A stretch of DNA of 64,000 nucleotides from Pseudomonas asplenii (lineage in GTDB: Bacteria; Pseudomonadota; Gammaproteobacteria; Pseudomonadales; Pseudomonadaceae), in contig NZ_LT629777.1 in NCBI RefSeq assembly GCF_900105475.1, forward strand, positions 6,200,001 through 6,264,000, read 5' to 3'. A model generated the notes under the pieces. The model was not told the DNA's origin. It was given only the letters and a program-made list of their open reading frames with translations, and did not search any database. Of this stretch, positions 38,540-46,150 are shown one piece after another. Position 1 is the stretch's first letter; the number at the start of each line of letters is the position of its first letter. A program made the translations under genes and the position numbers.

Positions 38540-39082
38540 CTAGTTTTTCATAGCCCGCTGTACACTGCTCAGACTCACGCCAAGAGCCTTTGCCACCTTG
38601 CGAAATGAAGCCCCGTCTTCTGCCATTGCCTTGCGGATGGCTGCATCATCCACCGTCTTCACACGCCCCTTGTAGACACCAGCTGCCTTGGCCTTCTGGA
38701 TGCCTTCTGCCTGACGTTCACGGATCAATGCACGCTCAAACTGAGCGACGCTGCCCAACAGGCCCAACATGAGTTCCTGCATAGGGCTGGCTTCGCCAGT
38801 GAAGTGGAGACCTTCCTTGTGGAACTGCACCGCCACACCCTTGGCAATCATCCCCTTCACCAGAGACAGCAGGTCTTCTAATGAACGAGCCAGACGGTCG
38901 ATGCTGTGGACGTGAAGAACATCACCCTTGCGGATGTGGCGAAGCATTGCCTGTAGCTCAGGGCGGTCTGTTGTCGCTCCTGACACCCTGTCGGTGAACA
39001 CTTCATCCAGTGCAACACCGTCCAACTGACGATCCGTGTTCTGGTCAACCGATGAAACCCGTACATAGCCGATGTTCGCCAT
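38540..39082 (-). CDS. Small serine recombinase (resolvase/invertase family)
   Basis: The protein has 180 residues from ATG 39082. IGYVRVSSVDQNTDRQL carries the catalytic Ser, followed by VLHVHSIDRLARSLEDLL, FERALIRERQAEGIQKAK and a C-terminal helix-turn-helix (FRKVAKALGVSLSSVQRAM). Such proteins resolve cointegrates or dimers at a res site or invert segments. An ATG 7 codons upstream (39103) is possible. GAATAC-type repeats beside its start probably form its binding site. Confidence 0.92.
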   Translation of the reverse strand: MANIGYVRVSSVDQNTDRQLDGVALDEVFTDRVSGATTDRPELQAMLRHIRKGDVLHVHSIDRLARSLEDLLSLVKGMIAKGVAVQFHKEGLHFTGEASPMQELMLGLLGSVAQFERALIRERQAEGIQKAKAAGVYKGRVKTVDDAAIRKAMAEDGASFRKVAKALGVSLSSVQRAMKN

Positions 39083-39095
39083 ATTCCCGCCTTCT

Positions 39096-39215
39096 GTATT
39101 CATTTGCCTCTAGAGGTTGGGATTGTGCATGTATTCGAAAATAGAAATCAACCCTATTGAATACAGATACTGTATTCACAGACAGACGGTCACTAGGGTG
39201 TACCTAATTGAATAC
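39096..39215. repeat. Cluster of GAATAC/GTATTC motifs, candidate res site
   Basis: GTATTC occurs at 39096-39101 and 39131-39136, the inverted pair GAATACAG-ATA-CTGTATTC at 39159-39177, and GAATAC at 39210-39215. That makes five copies within 120 bases in both orientations directly upstream of the resolvase. The layout suggests resolvase subsites that also overlap its promoter. Confidence 0.6.
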
Positions 39216-39281
39216 GGGGTGGTTGCTCAGCACTTCAACCGTTTAACATGCACATTCATCCATAGGGGGGGGGAGCTGACC

Positions 39282-39653
39282 ATGAGCACGATTCATTCGC
39301 TGACGATAAACGTTGAAGGGAAGTCTGCTGAGCATCTGAAGAAGCTACTCGAACTGGCGCTCTTTGAGCTTCAAGAGCTCCAGCAACGCTCATGGCGAAA
39401 GAGCGATGGTGATTCTGTGCCTCTGAAAATGAGTGGAGACATGGGCTGCTACACACTGGAATACAAGCTGGGATCACACGCACTCGTTGCTGCACAAGCC
39501 GATCTAGTCGCACAGGGATATCGAAAAACTGACGTTACCGAGTGGAGGACTGAGAATTACAGCGTGTTTGAACATGACGATAAGCCCCCGGTCCGTCTTT
39601 ACTTGGAGTCTGTCCGAGTCGATGAGCATGACGTTGAAGAGCACGAAAAGTAA
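39282..39653 (+). CDS. Unknown island protein, last codons removed by IS66
   Basis: The protein has 123 residues from ATG 39282 after GGGGAGCTGACC. It is soluble, with a helical N-half (AEHLKKLLELALFELQELQQRS) and acidic C-terminus (VRVDEHDVEEHEK). I do not recognise it. Its stop TAA lies inside the left end of the IS66 element. Without the insertion the frame would run on through 42041-42059 and end in NNFSF, so only five residues were lost and function may persist. Confidence 0.6.
   Translation: MSTIHSLTINVEGKSAEHLKKLLELALFELQELQQRSWRKSDGDSVPLKMSGDMGCYTLEYKLGSHALVAAQADLVAQGYRKTDVTEWRTENYSVFEHDDKPPVRLYLESVRVDEHDVEEHEK
39642..39649 (+). repeat. Left copy of IS66 target-site duplication
   Basis: CACGAAAA directly precedes the left terminal repeat and recurs at 42033-42040 after the right end. 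An 8-base duplication is characteristic of the IS66 family. Confidence 0.9.
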
Positions 39654-39749
39654 GCGTACGGCGAACTCACCTTCCGAACTCCAGCATTAAGGGCGATGGT
39701 GTCCGCGTATTTTTAAGCGGACGCAATCACCCTTATCGCCAGGATTTTC

Positions 39750-40070
39750 ATGCGCCAACGAAGCTCTTATCCGAAACCGTTCAAAGCCCAGGTCGTTCAG
39801 GAATGCCTGCAACCAGGGGCAACCGTGTCGAGTGTTGCCATCAGCCACGGCATCAATGCCAATGTCATCCGCAAATGGATGCCGCTCTATCGAGACCAGC
39901 CTGCAGCGACTTCACTACCGGCATTCGTTCCGCTAAAAGCCGCACCTAAACGGCCAGCCGAAGCGTCAGTGATCATCGAGTTGCCCATGGCCGGCCAAGT
40001 GATCACAGTGAAATGGCCAACCTCAGATCCCGAGGGCTGCGCGCAATTTATACGGGCTGTGGCCCAATGA
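39750..40070 (+). CDS. tnpA: IS66 accessory protein TnpA
   Basis: The protein has 106 residues. An N-terminal helix-turn-helix of the IS3/IS66 orfA type (YPKPFKAQVVQECLQPGATVSSVAISHGINANVIRKWM) probably binds the element ends. It overlaps tnpB by 4 bases (ATGA). Confidence 0.93.
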   Translation: MRQRSSYPKPFKAQVVQECLQPGATVSSVAISHGINANVIRKWMPLYRDQPAATSLPAFVPLKAAPKRPAEASVIIELPMAGQVITVKWPTSDPEGCAQFIRAVAQ

Positions 40071-40402
40071 TCCGCATCAATGCGATCTGGCTGGCCACCG
40101 AGCCGATGGATATGCGCGCCGGTACCGAAACCGCATTAGCCCGGGTGATAGCGGTGTTCGGTGCGGCGAAGCCGCACTGCGCTTATCTGTTCACCAATCG
40201 CCGGGCTAACCGGATGAAGGTGCTGGTGCATGATGGTGTGGGCGTCTGGCTTGCCGCGCGGCGCCTGAATCAAGGCAAGTTTCACTGGCCCGGCATTCGC
40301 CACGGCTGCGAGGTCGAACTCGACAGCGAACAACTCCAGGCGTTGGTACTGGGTTTGCCGTGGCAGCGAGTCGGCGCGGGTGGCGTGATCAGCATGCTGT
40401 AA
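40067..40402 (+). CDS. tnpB: IS66 accessory protein TnpB (Orf2)
   Basis: The protein has 111 residues with the IS66 Orf2 signatures MDMRAGTETALA, LFTNRRANRMKVLVHDGVGVWL and RLNQGKFHW. It is required for transposition of IS66 elements but its biochemical role is unsettled. ATG 40067 overlaps the tnpA stop. Confidence 0.93.
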   Translation: MIRINAIWLATEPMDMRAGTETALARVIAVFGAAKPHCAYLFTNRRANRMKVLVHDGVGVWLAARRLNQGKFHWPGIRHGCEVELDSEQLQALVLGLPWQRVGAGGVISML

Positions 40403-40465
40403 TCGCCGGCCATTTGACCGGTCTGCTTATCGTCGTTTCGGGCCTGCTCTGGCACAATCGGTGGC

Positions 40466-42001
40466 ATGACTTTCTCGCCCAACCTCGACCAGATGACCCC
40501 GGAACAGCTTCGTGCCTTGGCGGCACAGGCGTTGCAGTTGCAGTCCCAAGTCGAGGCGATGAGCAGAAAGATCCAGAACGATGAAACCATCATCGAGCAG
40601 CTCACTTACGAAATTGCCCTGCTCAAACGCCACAAGTTTGCCAAGCGCAGCGAGCAAATCAGTCCGGCGCAAGGCAGCTTGCTGGATGACCTGCTCGATA
40701 CAGACCTTGAAGCTATCGAGGCAGAGCTGAAACAGCTCCTCCCAGCTTCGTCACAGGCCGAGCCACGGCAATCCCCCAAACGTGCGCCATTGCCACCGCA
40801 GTTTCCACGCACGGTGATTCGTCACGAACCGGAAAACACTCAGTGCGCTTGTGGCTGCCAACTTCAACGCATCGGCGAAGACGTTAGCGAGAAGCTGGAT
40901 TACACGCCAGGCGTGTTTACCGTCGAGCAGCATGTACGTGGTAAATGGGCCTGCCGTCAGTGCGAAACACTGATCCAAGCGCCGGTGCCAGCGCAGGTTA
41001 TCGACAAAGGTATCCCGACCGCAGGCTTGCTGGCCCACGTAATGGTGGCCAAGTTTGCCGATCACTTGCCGCTGTACCGGCAGGAGAAAATTTTTGGCCG
41101 CGCCGGGCTGGCAATCGCTCGCTCGACCTTGGCCCAGTGGGTCGGACAAACCGGTGTGCGGCTCCAGCCGCTTGTCGATGCACTGCGTGAAGCCGTGCTG
41201 AACCAAGGTGTGATTCACGCTGATGAAACACCGGTGCAAATGCTTGCGCCGGGTGAGAAGAAAACCCACCGAGCCTATGTCTGGGCCTACAGCACGACGC
41301 CGTTTTCGGCGCTCAAAGCTGTGGTTTACGATTTCAGCCCAAGCCGTGCAGGCGAACATGCGCGCAACTTCCTGGGCGACTGGAACGGCAAGTTGGTCTG
41401 CGATGACTTCGCTGGCTACAAAGCAGGTTTTGAGCAAGGCATCACTGAAATCGGCTGCATGGCCCACGCCCGTCGCAAGTTTTTCGACCTGCATGTTGCG
41501 AACAAAAGTCAGTTGGCCGAACAAGCGCTGCACTCGATCAGCGGCTTGTACGAAGTCGAGCGCCAAGCGCGGGACATGAGTGATGAAGATCGTTGGCGAA
41601 TACGTCAGGAAATGGCGGTACCGATCTTCAAAAAACTGCATGACTGGATGTTGGCCCAGCGCGACTTGGTGCCCAACGGATCAGCCACGGCCAAAGCCCT
41701 CGACTACAGCCTGAAACGCTGGGTAGCGCTGACGCGCTACCTGGACGATGGAGCTGTGCCGATCGATAACAATCAGGTCGAGAACCAGATACGGCCATGG
41801 GCACTCGGGCGCTCGAACTGGCTGTTTGCCGGGTCGCTGCGCAGTGGTAAACGGGCGGCTGCAATCATGAGCCTGATCCAGTCGGCACGCATGAATGGGC
41901 ATGATCCGTATGCCTATCTCAAAGATGTGCTGGCGCGGCTGCCGACACAGCGGGCCAGTGAGATCGGGCAGTTGCTGCCGCATCAGTGGGTGCCTGCCTA
42001 A
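40466..42001 (+). CDS. tnpC: IS66 transposase TnpC
   Basis: The protein has 511 residues. A coiled-coil N-terminus (LRALAAQALQLQSQVEAMSRKI) is followed by a zinc-binding segment (CACGCQLQRIGEDV and ACRQCETLI). The DDE catalytic core has the first Asp in IHADETPVQML, the second near LVCDDFAGYKAGF, and the Glu in DNNQVENQIRPWALGRSNWLF. Full length, so probably active. Confidence 0.95.
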   Translation: MTFSPNLDQMTPEQLRALAAQALQLQSQVEAMSRKIQNDETIIEQLTYEIALLKRHKFAKRSEQISPAQGSLLDDLLDTDLEAIEAELKQLLPASSQAEPRQSPKRAPLPPQFPRTVIRHEPENTQCACGCQLQRIGEDVSEKLDYTPGVFTVEQHVRGKWACRQCETLIQAPVPAQVIDKGIPTAGLLAHVMVAKFADHLPLYRQEKIFGRAGLAIARSTLAQWVGQTGVRLQPLVDALREAVLNQGVIHADETPVQMLAPGEKKTHRAYVWAYSTTPFSALKAVVYDFSPSRAGEHARNFLGDWNGKLVCDDFAGYKAGFEQGITEIGCMAHARRKFFDLHVANKSQLAEQALHSISGLYEVERQARDMSDEDRWRIRQEMAVPIFKKLHDWMLAQRDLVPNGSATAKALDYSLKRWVALTRYLDDGAVPIDNNQVENQIRPWALGRSNWLFAGSLRSGKRAAAIMSLIQSARMNGHDPYAYLKDVLARLPTQRASEIGQLLPHQWVPA

Positions 42002-42032
42002 CTTACGCAAGGTGAGTTGGGCGGACGCTTAC

Positions 42033-42059
42033 CACGAAAAGAACAACTTTTCCTTTTGA
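42033..42059 (+). pseudogene. Right target duplication and last codons of the interrupted unknown gene
   Basis: CACGAAAA (42033-42040) repeats the target site, and 42041-42059 continues the frame of the gene at 39282 to a TGA stop. Confidence 0.75.
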
Positions 42060-42100
42060 CGACGCCATTTCTCGCAGACTTTCGACTTTCGTGGTCGTAG

Positions 42101-42316
42101 CTATTGCCGGAGCTTGAGAATCACGGCGGTGATGGCGGATGCATTTGCATCGAGAGTCTGCAATGCGGTTCTGACATTCAAATGAACAACAGGCTCGCCC
42201 TGTGCCCTTACCCACAGGGACAACTCTTCGATTGCAGTGGCTATGGCATGTTGGTTGTGCAACAGGAGCGTGAGTGCATCCGCTGTAGCGATATTGGCTT
42301 CTGGGCTATCTGGCAT
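42101..42316 (-). CDS. Small unknown helical protein
   Basis: The protein has 71 residues from ATG 42316 with a good AAGGATG ribosome site. It is mostly helical (ATADALTLLLHNQHAIATAIEELSLWV and ALQTLDANASAITAVILKL) with no membrane span. No family is recognised. A longer frame to 42361 is open but has no ribosome site. Confidence 0.55.
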   Translation of the reverse strand: MPDSPEANIATADALTLLLHNQHAIATAIEELSLWVRAQGEPVVHLNVRTALQTLDANASAITAVILKLRQ

Positions 42317-42368
42317 GGAGTCATCCTTGAGAGGTGTGAGGGAGCCTAACGACACCCTCACGATGAAG

Positions 42369-42497
42369 CTATTTACCCTTTTTCTTCGGGCTTGGTTTCG
42401 GGATGGTTTCTACTGTTGTCGTCTTCGGATTTTTCTTAGCTTCTTCGATGGGAATGAACTGCCCGCTCCCAGAATCCCTGCCACGCTTATTAGCCAT
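42369..42497 (-). CDS. 42-residue basic protein (MANKRGRD... type)
   Basis: This short gene begins ATG 42497 with an ideal AAGGAG site 7 bases upstream and ends TAG. The product starts MANKRGRDSGSGQF, continues IPIEEAKKNPKTT, and ends in a proline/lysine-rich tail (PKPSPKKKGK). It is highly charged and probably disordered, perhaps nucleic-acid binding. Its function is unknown. It precedes the 71-residue gene in the same direction. Confidence 0.6.
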   Translation of the reverse strand: MANKRGRDSGSGQFIPIEEAKKNPKTTTVETIPKPSPKKKGK

Positions 42498-42775
42498 ACC
42501 TTGCTCCTTGATAGCCTATCGCCACGTCGACGACACCATTAAAGCTAGTTCAGGAAGGTCTTTCCGCAAGGTCACCGGGGAGCGCGTGCTTTTGCATAAA
42601 TCAGCGATTCCGGCTCAAGCTGCCGTTTTAACGAAGAATCCTCAGATAGAAGCGTCTACACAGAGTCGAGCTTATCCATAGAATACTGGAAGCCTCGTAA
42701 TTGCTGGTTTAGAGGATAGCTACCTAAGAACCTCCGTTTTTATAACCTACCTTGCCAGCATCACTTTCTATGGGT

Positions 42776-43624
42776 TTAAGCAGGGTTTTTAGGGGTTCCC
42801 TGATGATTTTTTACACAAATACTTCCGAATTGCTTACCGAGACTGGTAACAACTACCGCCTTCCTATCAAACCTGCATACACGCTCTTCTTGATGCTGCT
42901 CAATAACTTGCTTCATCGCTACTACGGTTTCGCTACCCTCTAATTCATCATAGACTCCGGAGCCTGTGTAACTGTAATTCTCTGGGATTTGGATCAGGCC
43001 AAGACGACAAAGGTTATCCAAGTAGCTTGGAATCAGATCTGACACCTCCAAACTTGCCTCTCGCCCAAACAGAGAGACATTCTTCATAGCATCAAATCCC
43101 CCCCCATTTGCCTTTGATTCTGAACGAATAGTAATTAATGGAAACGGCACTACACGCATGAAATATGCTATTAATCTCGCTTCATCGGGAGTGAGTTGCT
43201 TGATGATTTCCACGAACGCGGGGTGAGCGCCATCGGCGGTGCTCTTATCCATCGCAGCAGCAAGGAGGTTGGCGTACATGTCTGTTAATGATTCTTCGTG
43301 TCCCGCATACCGGAGCGCTTCAATAGCGGGGCCTGCGACGTTTGGTTTGGGCGTTATGATGTCTTCAGCAGGAATATCTTTGAGGCGGTCTGCAACCTTG
43401 GTATCGATGAACGCCTGAAACTGTTCATAACCCCAGACCAAGCCGCTAACCGGTGCGAGAGCCATGTTCACAGCCTTGCAGACTGTTTCCAGTGTCTTTC
43501 CAAGCTGCTTTGCGGCTGGCTGAAGCATGTCATCGTAAATGGGGATCGCCTTCACTAATCCGGTAGCGGCTTCTATGGTGCCCTTGACGGTGTTGCTACG
43601 TTCGCCGCTCTCTTCCTCGCTCAT
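42776..43624 (-). CDS. Abi-alpha (DUF4393) family protein
   Basis: The protein has 282 residues. AGPAIEALRYAGHEESLTDMYANLLAAAMD and FVEIIKQLTPDEARLIAYF match the Abi-alpha/DUF4393 family, linked to abortive phage infection. A short hydrophobic stretch near residues 50-65 is present but no clear membrane helix. AGGAGCGGTAC precedes the ATG. It lies 44 bases after a co-directional XRE regulator, probably in one operon. Confidence 0.78.
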   Translation of the reverse strand: MSEEESGERSNTVKGTIEAATGLVKAIPIYDDMLQPAAKQLGKTLETVCKAVNMALAPVSGLVWGYEQFQAFIDTKVADRLKDIPAEDIITPKPNVAGPAIEALRYAGHEESLTDMYANLLAAAMDKSTADGAHPAFVEIIKQLTPDEARLIAYFMRVVPFPLITIRSESKANGGGFDAMKNVSLFGREASLEVSDLIPSYLDNLCRLGLIQIPENYSYTGSGVYDELEGSETVVAMKQVIEQHQEERVCRFDRKAVVVTSLGKQFGSICVKNHQGTPKNPA

Positions 43625-43668
43625 GTACCGCTCCTAGGGTGTCGTCTTCTGTGAAATTAACGGCGAGA

Positions 43669-43890
43669 TCAAAGCCCTTGTAGCAGCTCTGACAAGGTTA
43701 TTCCCAATCCATCAGCAAGCACCTTGGCCGCATCTAGGCTGGGGTTAGCTGTGCCCGTCTCAATTCGTGACATGTACGTACGAACGAACCCGCACCGATC
43801 AGCGAAAGCTTCCTGACTGAAGCCCTGACTGGTGCGTAGTTCTCGGATTCGTTGGCCGAAGCCCTTTCTCAGATTCTGATTTGGCTGCAT
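43669..43890 (-). CDS. XRE-family helix-turn-helix regulator
   Basis: The protein has 73 residues consisting of a single Cro/C1-type domain: FGQRIRELRTSQGFSQEAFADRCGFVRTYMSRIETG then ANPSLDAAKVLADGLGITLSELLQ. It is upstream of and co-directional with the Abi-alpha gene, so it is the likely controller of that module and perhaps of the divergent small membrane-protein gene at 44003. Confidence 0.88.
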   Translation of the reverse strand: MQPNQNLRKGFGQRIRELRTSQGFSQEAFADRCGFVRTYMSRIETGTANPSLDAAKVLADGLGITLSELLQGL

Positions 43891-44002
43891 GCCCGAATGA
43901 TGGTGGGACGTGCTCCAATCGTGAACACACCAGCTGATGACACACTAACTGATACATTGATATCCTTGTTGCCCACCAGCTTGCACCTGAAAGGGATGCC
44001 CC

Positions 44003-44311
44003 ATGAACGAAAAACTGTTTTTACTCACCAACCAGAAGAAGACGACAAATCACATCCTGCACGTGATTCTGACGGTGCTGACAGGAGGACTATGGCTGCT
44101 GGTGTGGGGGATAACCATGCGCAGCAATGACGCCCACAACAAGAGAATCGACATGCAGATTAATCAGATCATGCTTTACAAAACACAGGGGCTGAGTGAC
44201 ACCGATACGTACCAGCAGATCAAAAAAGACGAACTAAACTACGACGTACTTCAAGGCCGAGTGATATTCGTGATTCTGGTTGTCGTGTTCCTCTACTTCT
44301 ATCTCCGATAA
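44003..44311 (+). CDS. Small two-helix membrane protein, unknown
   Basis: The protein has 102 residues. Hydrophobic helices near residues 17-38 (HILHVILTVLTGGLWLLVWGITM) and at the C-end (VIFVILVVVFLYFYLR) enclose a charged loop of about 45 residues. GAAAGGGATG precedes the ATG. The first helix recalls the host-range-type DUF of small inner-membrane proteins, but no family is assigned. It is divergent from the XRE gene. Confidence 0.65.
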   Translation: MNEKLFLLTNQKKTTNHILHVILTVLTGGLWLLVWGITMRSNDAHNKRIDMQINQIMLYKTQGLSDTDTYQQIKKDELNYDVLQGRVIFVILVVVFLYFYLR

Positions 44312-44341
44312 GCCAGCACCTTCGAAAGGACACATGACTCG

Positions 44342-44758
44342 ATGAAAAAACTGATTCTTTCAGCAGCCCTGCTTGCACTCAGCACCTCCAGCCTTGCAGG
44401 GGGACTATCCGAAGAAGAAAACGACATATCGAAATGCGTTGGATTCATTGCATCACAAAAGTACATAAACCCAAAGATGATGGATAACTCTAGCGATATC
44501 GCTGGAGTCAAGATGAAAGCAGTAGCTGCGAAGAACAAGTATCCAGCAACCACGCTGAGGATAATGACAGATACCTCAAGCAACACCGCCAGCATAATAG
44601 TCAACTACTTCACAACAGCCGCAAAGAACAATGACAAAGAGAAAATCAATGACATCTATCGACGTGGCATTGCCACCTGCAAGAAGTCGGGACTAACCAT
44701 AAGCCAAGTAAACGATAAGTTCACTGTCACAGTGGACGATATAGATGATGCACTATAA
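44342..44758 (+). CDS. Secreted or periplasmic protein, unknown
   Basis: The protein has 138 residues. A typical signal peptide (MKKLILSAALLALSTSSLAGG) suggests cleavage after about residue 19. The mature part has two Cys (SKCVGFIA and ATCKKSGL) that could form a disulfide. It follows the small membrane-protein gene by 30 bases with AAAGGA upstream, so the two may be one operon. No family is recognised. Confidence 0.65.
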   Translation: MKKLILSAALLALSTSSLAGGLSEEENDISKCVGFIASQKYINPKMMDNSSDIAGVKMKAVAAKNKYPATTLRIMTDTSSNTASIIVNYFTTAAKNNDKEKINDIYRRGIATCKKSGLTISQVNDKFTVTVDDIDDAL

Positions 44759-45059
44759 CCGCACAACTCCAAATGGAACGCTTGTAGCACAGTGGCCAGT
44801 TCAACAGATGATGTGTGTTAGCCAAGCGGAGCTTGAAGGGATAATGCCTCCTAGCTTCGCCAGTGTTCTCGCACCGAAAACTTTAGTTTTCAACAATTCA
44901 TCCAAACATGAGAATCAACCCATGACCTACCGGTCAAGCAACACAACAAAACACTAAAATCAAATCAAGCTCTTGTCTTTGATCTTGACTCTATTTTTTG
45001 GTGCACGGTTCTTGTTAATCGTTTTTGCTATTCGTTCTTGTTAAATATCGTTCTTACTA
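44759..45059. other. AT-rich stretch with GTTCTTGTTAA repeats next to the iterons
   Basis: No convincing gene is present. GTTCTTGTTAA occurs at 45008-45018 and 45034-45044, with a related GTTCTTACTAC at 45050-45060, in very AT-rich sequence (CTATTTTTTG, TTAAATATCG). Beside the iteron array this could be the melting region of an origin. Confidence 0.5.
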
Positions 45060-45167
45060 CAGGCTCATTCTGACCTACCCCACGAGGTTCAATGTGACCT
45101 ACCGCAAGTGTCAGGATGAGCTATGACAGGTATAAGGATGAGCTACGGAGGTGTCAACCTGAGCTTC
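45060..45167. repeat. Five 19-base iteron-like direct repeats
   Basis: Copies start at 45060, 45084, 45106, 45128 and 45149, at spacings of 24, 22, 22 and 21 bases, about two helical turns. Examples are AGGTGTCAACCTGAGCTTC, AGGTATAAGGATGAGCTAC and GAGGTTCAATGTGACCTAC; the shared pattern is roughly AGGTNTCANNNTGASCTAC. The last copy overlaps the 3' end of the putative initiator gene. This matches plasmid iteron origins in period and copy number. Confidence 0.65.
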
Positions 45168-45690
45168 GGACTTCCCCCCACTGAGGCTCATCATCCGAAT
45201 AGTCTTGTACGCTCGGATGGAAGCTCACCGGTTCAGGAGGCACGATCACTGGCTTCGTGTATGTCACCGATACAGGGAATATGATTGGTGCATATTCTGA
45301 ACGCTCTTCCTGCATCTGCTGCACCAATGGCAGTGGCGAAGGCTTAGCTTTTACAACAGGCGCCAGCATCAAGTCTTGAACGATGGTGTAACTGTTGGAG
45401 TGAGCACACCCATGCATCCGACGCTGAGTCTTTTTCATGTAACCATGTTTACTCAAGAGACCAATGAATCGCTTCACCGTGCTGACACTGCAACCAGTGA
45501 ACTTGGCGATTTCATCTTGGTTATCAAACCAGTCTTTGCGTTGGGCGATGAAGAAGTCGTATCGGTCTTTCATCCAGACCCAAAGAATCTTGTCTTGACC
45601 ACTGAGAGCCAAGTGTTCACCAGTTGTTAAGCTAACCCATTGCGTGGCAGCCATTAAGGGGCGTGGCAGTTTGCAGAATGATTCGGTCAT
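45154..45690 (-). CDS. Winged-helix-type protein, candidate replication initiator
   Basis: The protein has 178 residues with AGGAGAAC upstream of ATG 45690. LTTGEHLALSGQDKILWVWMKDRYDFF is followed by a helix-turn-helix DNQDEIAKFTGCSVSTVKRFIGLLSKHGYM and a beta-wing (HSNSYTIV), as in the N-terminal domain of phage and plasmid replication proteins. The C-terminal 65 residues are proline-rich and probably flexible. Adjacent iteron-like repeats support a Rep role; a plain transcription regulator is the alternative. Confidence 0.55.
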   Translation of the reverse strand: MTESFCKLPRPLMAATQWVSLTTGEHLALSGQDKILWVWMKDRYDFFIAQRKDWFDNQDEIAKFTGCSVSTVKRFIGLLSKHGYMKKTQRRMHGCAHSNSYTIVQDLMLAPVVKAKPSPLPLVQQMQEERSEYAPIIFPVSVTYTKPVIVPPEPVSFHPSVQDYSDDEPQWGEVRSSG

Positions 45691-46150
45691 GCGATTGTTC
45701 TCCTGTGGTTAGTTCGATCTATAGACGTTACCTCGGGTATTGCCGGTTAGTAGATAATTGCAGACAACACTCTACCGATCATCTGGCACTGTATGAGTGC
45801 GGGACGTATTCGGCATGTTTGGCTGAGGGTGTGAACTCTACACGAGGCGCCACTTTCTGTCAATCCATCAGTTGACGTGGCGTGAACTTGTTGATCTAGA
45901 AAATGGCAATAACATCATTGGTGCCCAGTCTATTCCTCGCCCATTGCAGTGCGAATCTGTAGAAAACTGATTTCCGGTGCGGAATGCGCCCTTTGCTTGG
46001 TTCGCAGGCTCGTTAAGTCCCGTAAACACGGGATGAAACTGATGTTGGGGATTGAAGTGTGGCGAAAGTGCGTTGCGTTTTTAACTAGTTTTGGAGGGTT
46101 TTGAAGGGGTTTTCAAGACAGTCACCCCTTCGGCGAACCTACCATCCATT
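45691..46150. other. 460-base gap between candidate initiator and integrase
   Basis: No gene is supported. It contains a small hairpin TCCCGT-AAAC-ACGGGA at 46018-46033, and GAAGGGGT/ACCCCTTC (46103-46110 and 46124-46131) just past the integrase stop. The latter could act as a weak terminator for the integrase on the minus strand. The initiator promoter must lie in the first 100-200 bases. Confidence 0.4.

Larger units (their letters stand above)
39650..42032 (+). mobile_element. IS66-family insertion sequence, 2,383 bases
   Basis: The left terminal repeat starts GTAAGCGTACGGCGAACTCA at 39650. The right repeat (42009-42032, ending GCGGACGCTTAC) is its imperfect inverse. The element holds the three genes tnpA, tnpB and tnpC in order, and an internal inverted repeat lies near 39690-39735. 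Intact genes and an exact target duplication point to a fairly recent insertion. Confidence 0.95.

Noticed and set aside
44745..44957. 70-residue plus-strand frame after the secreted protein
   Set aside because: It overlaps the previous stop, has no ribosome site and no hydrophobic or domain pattern.
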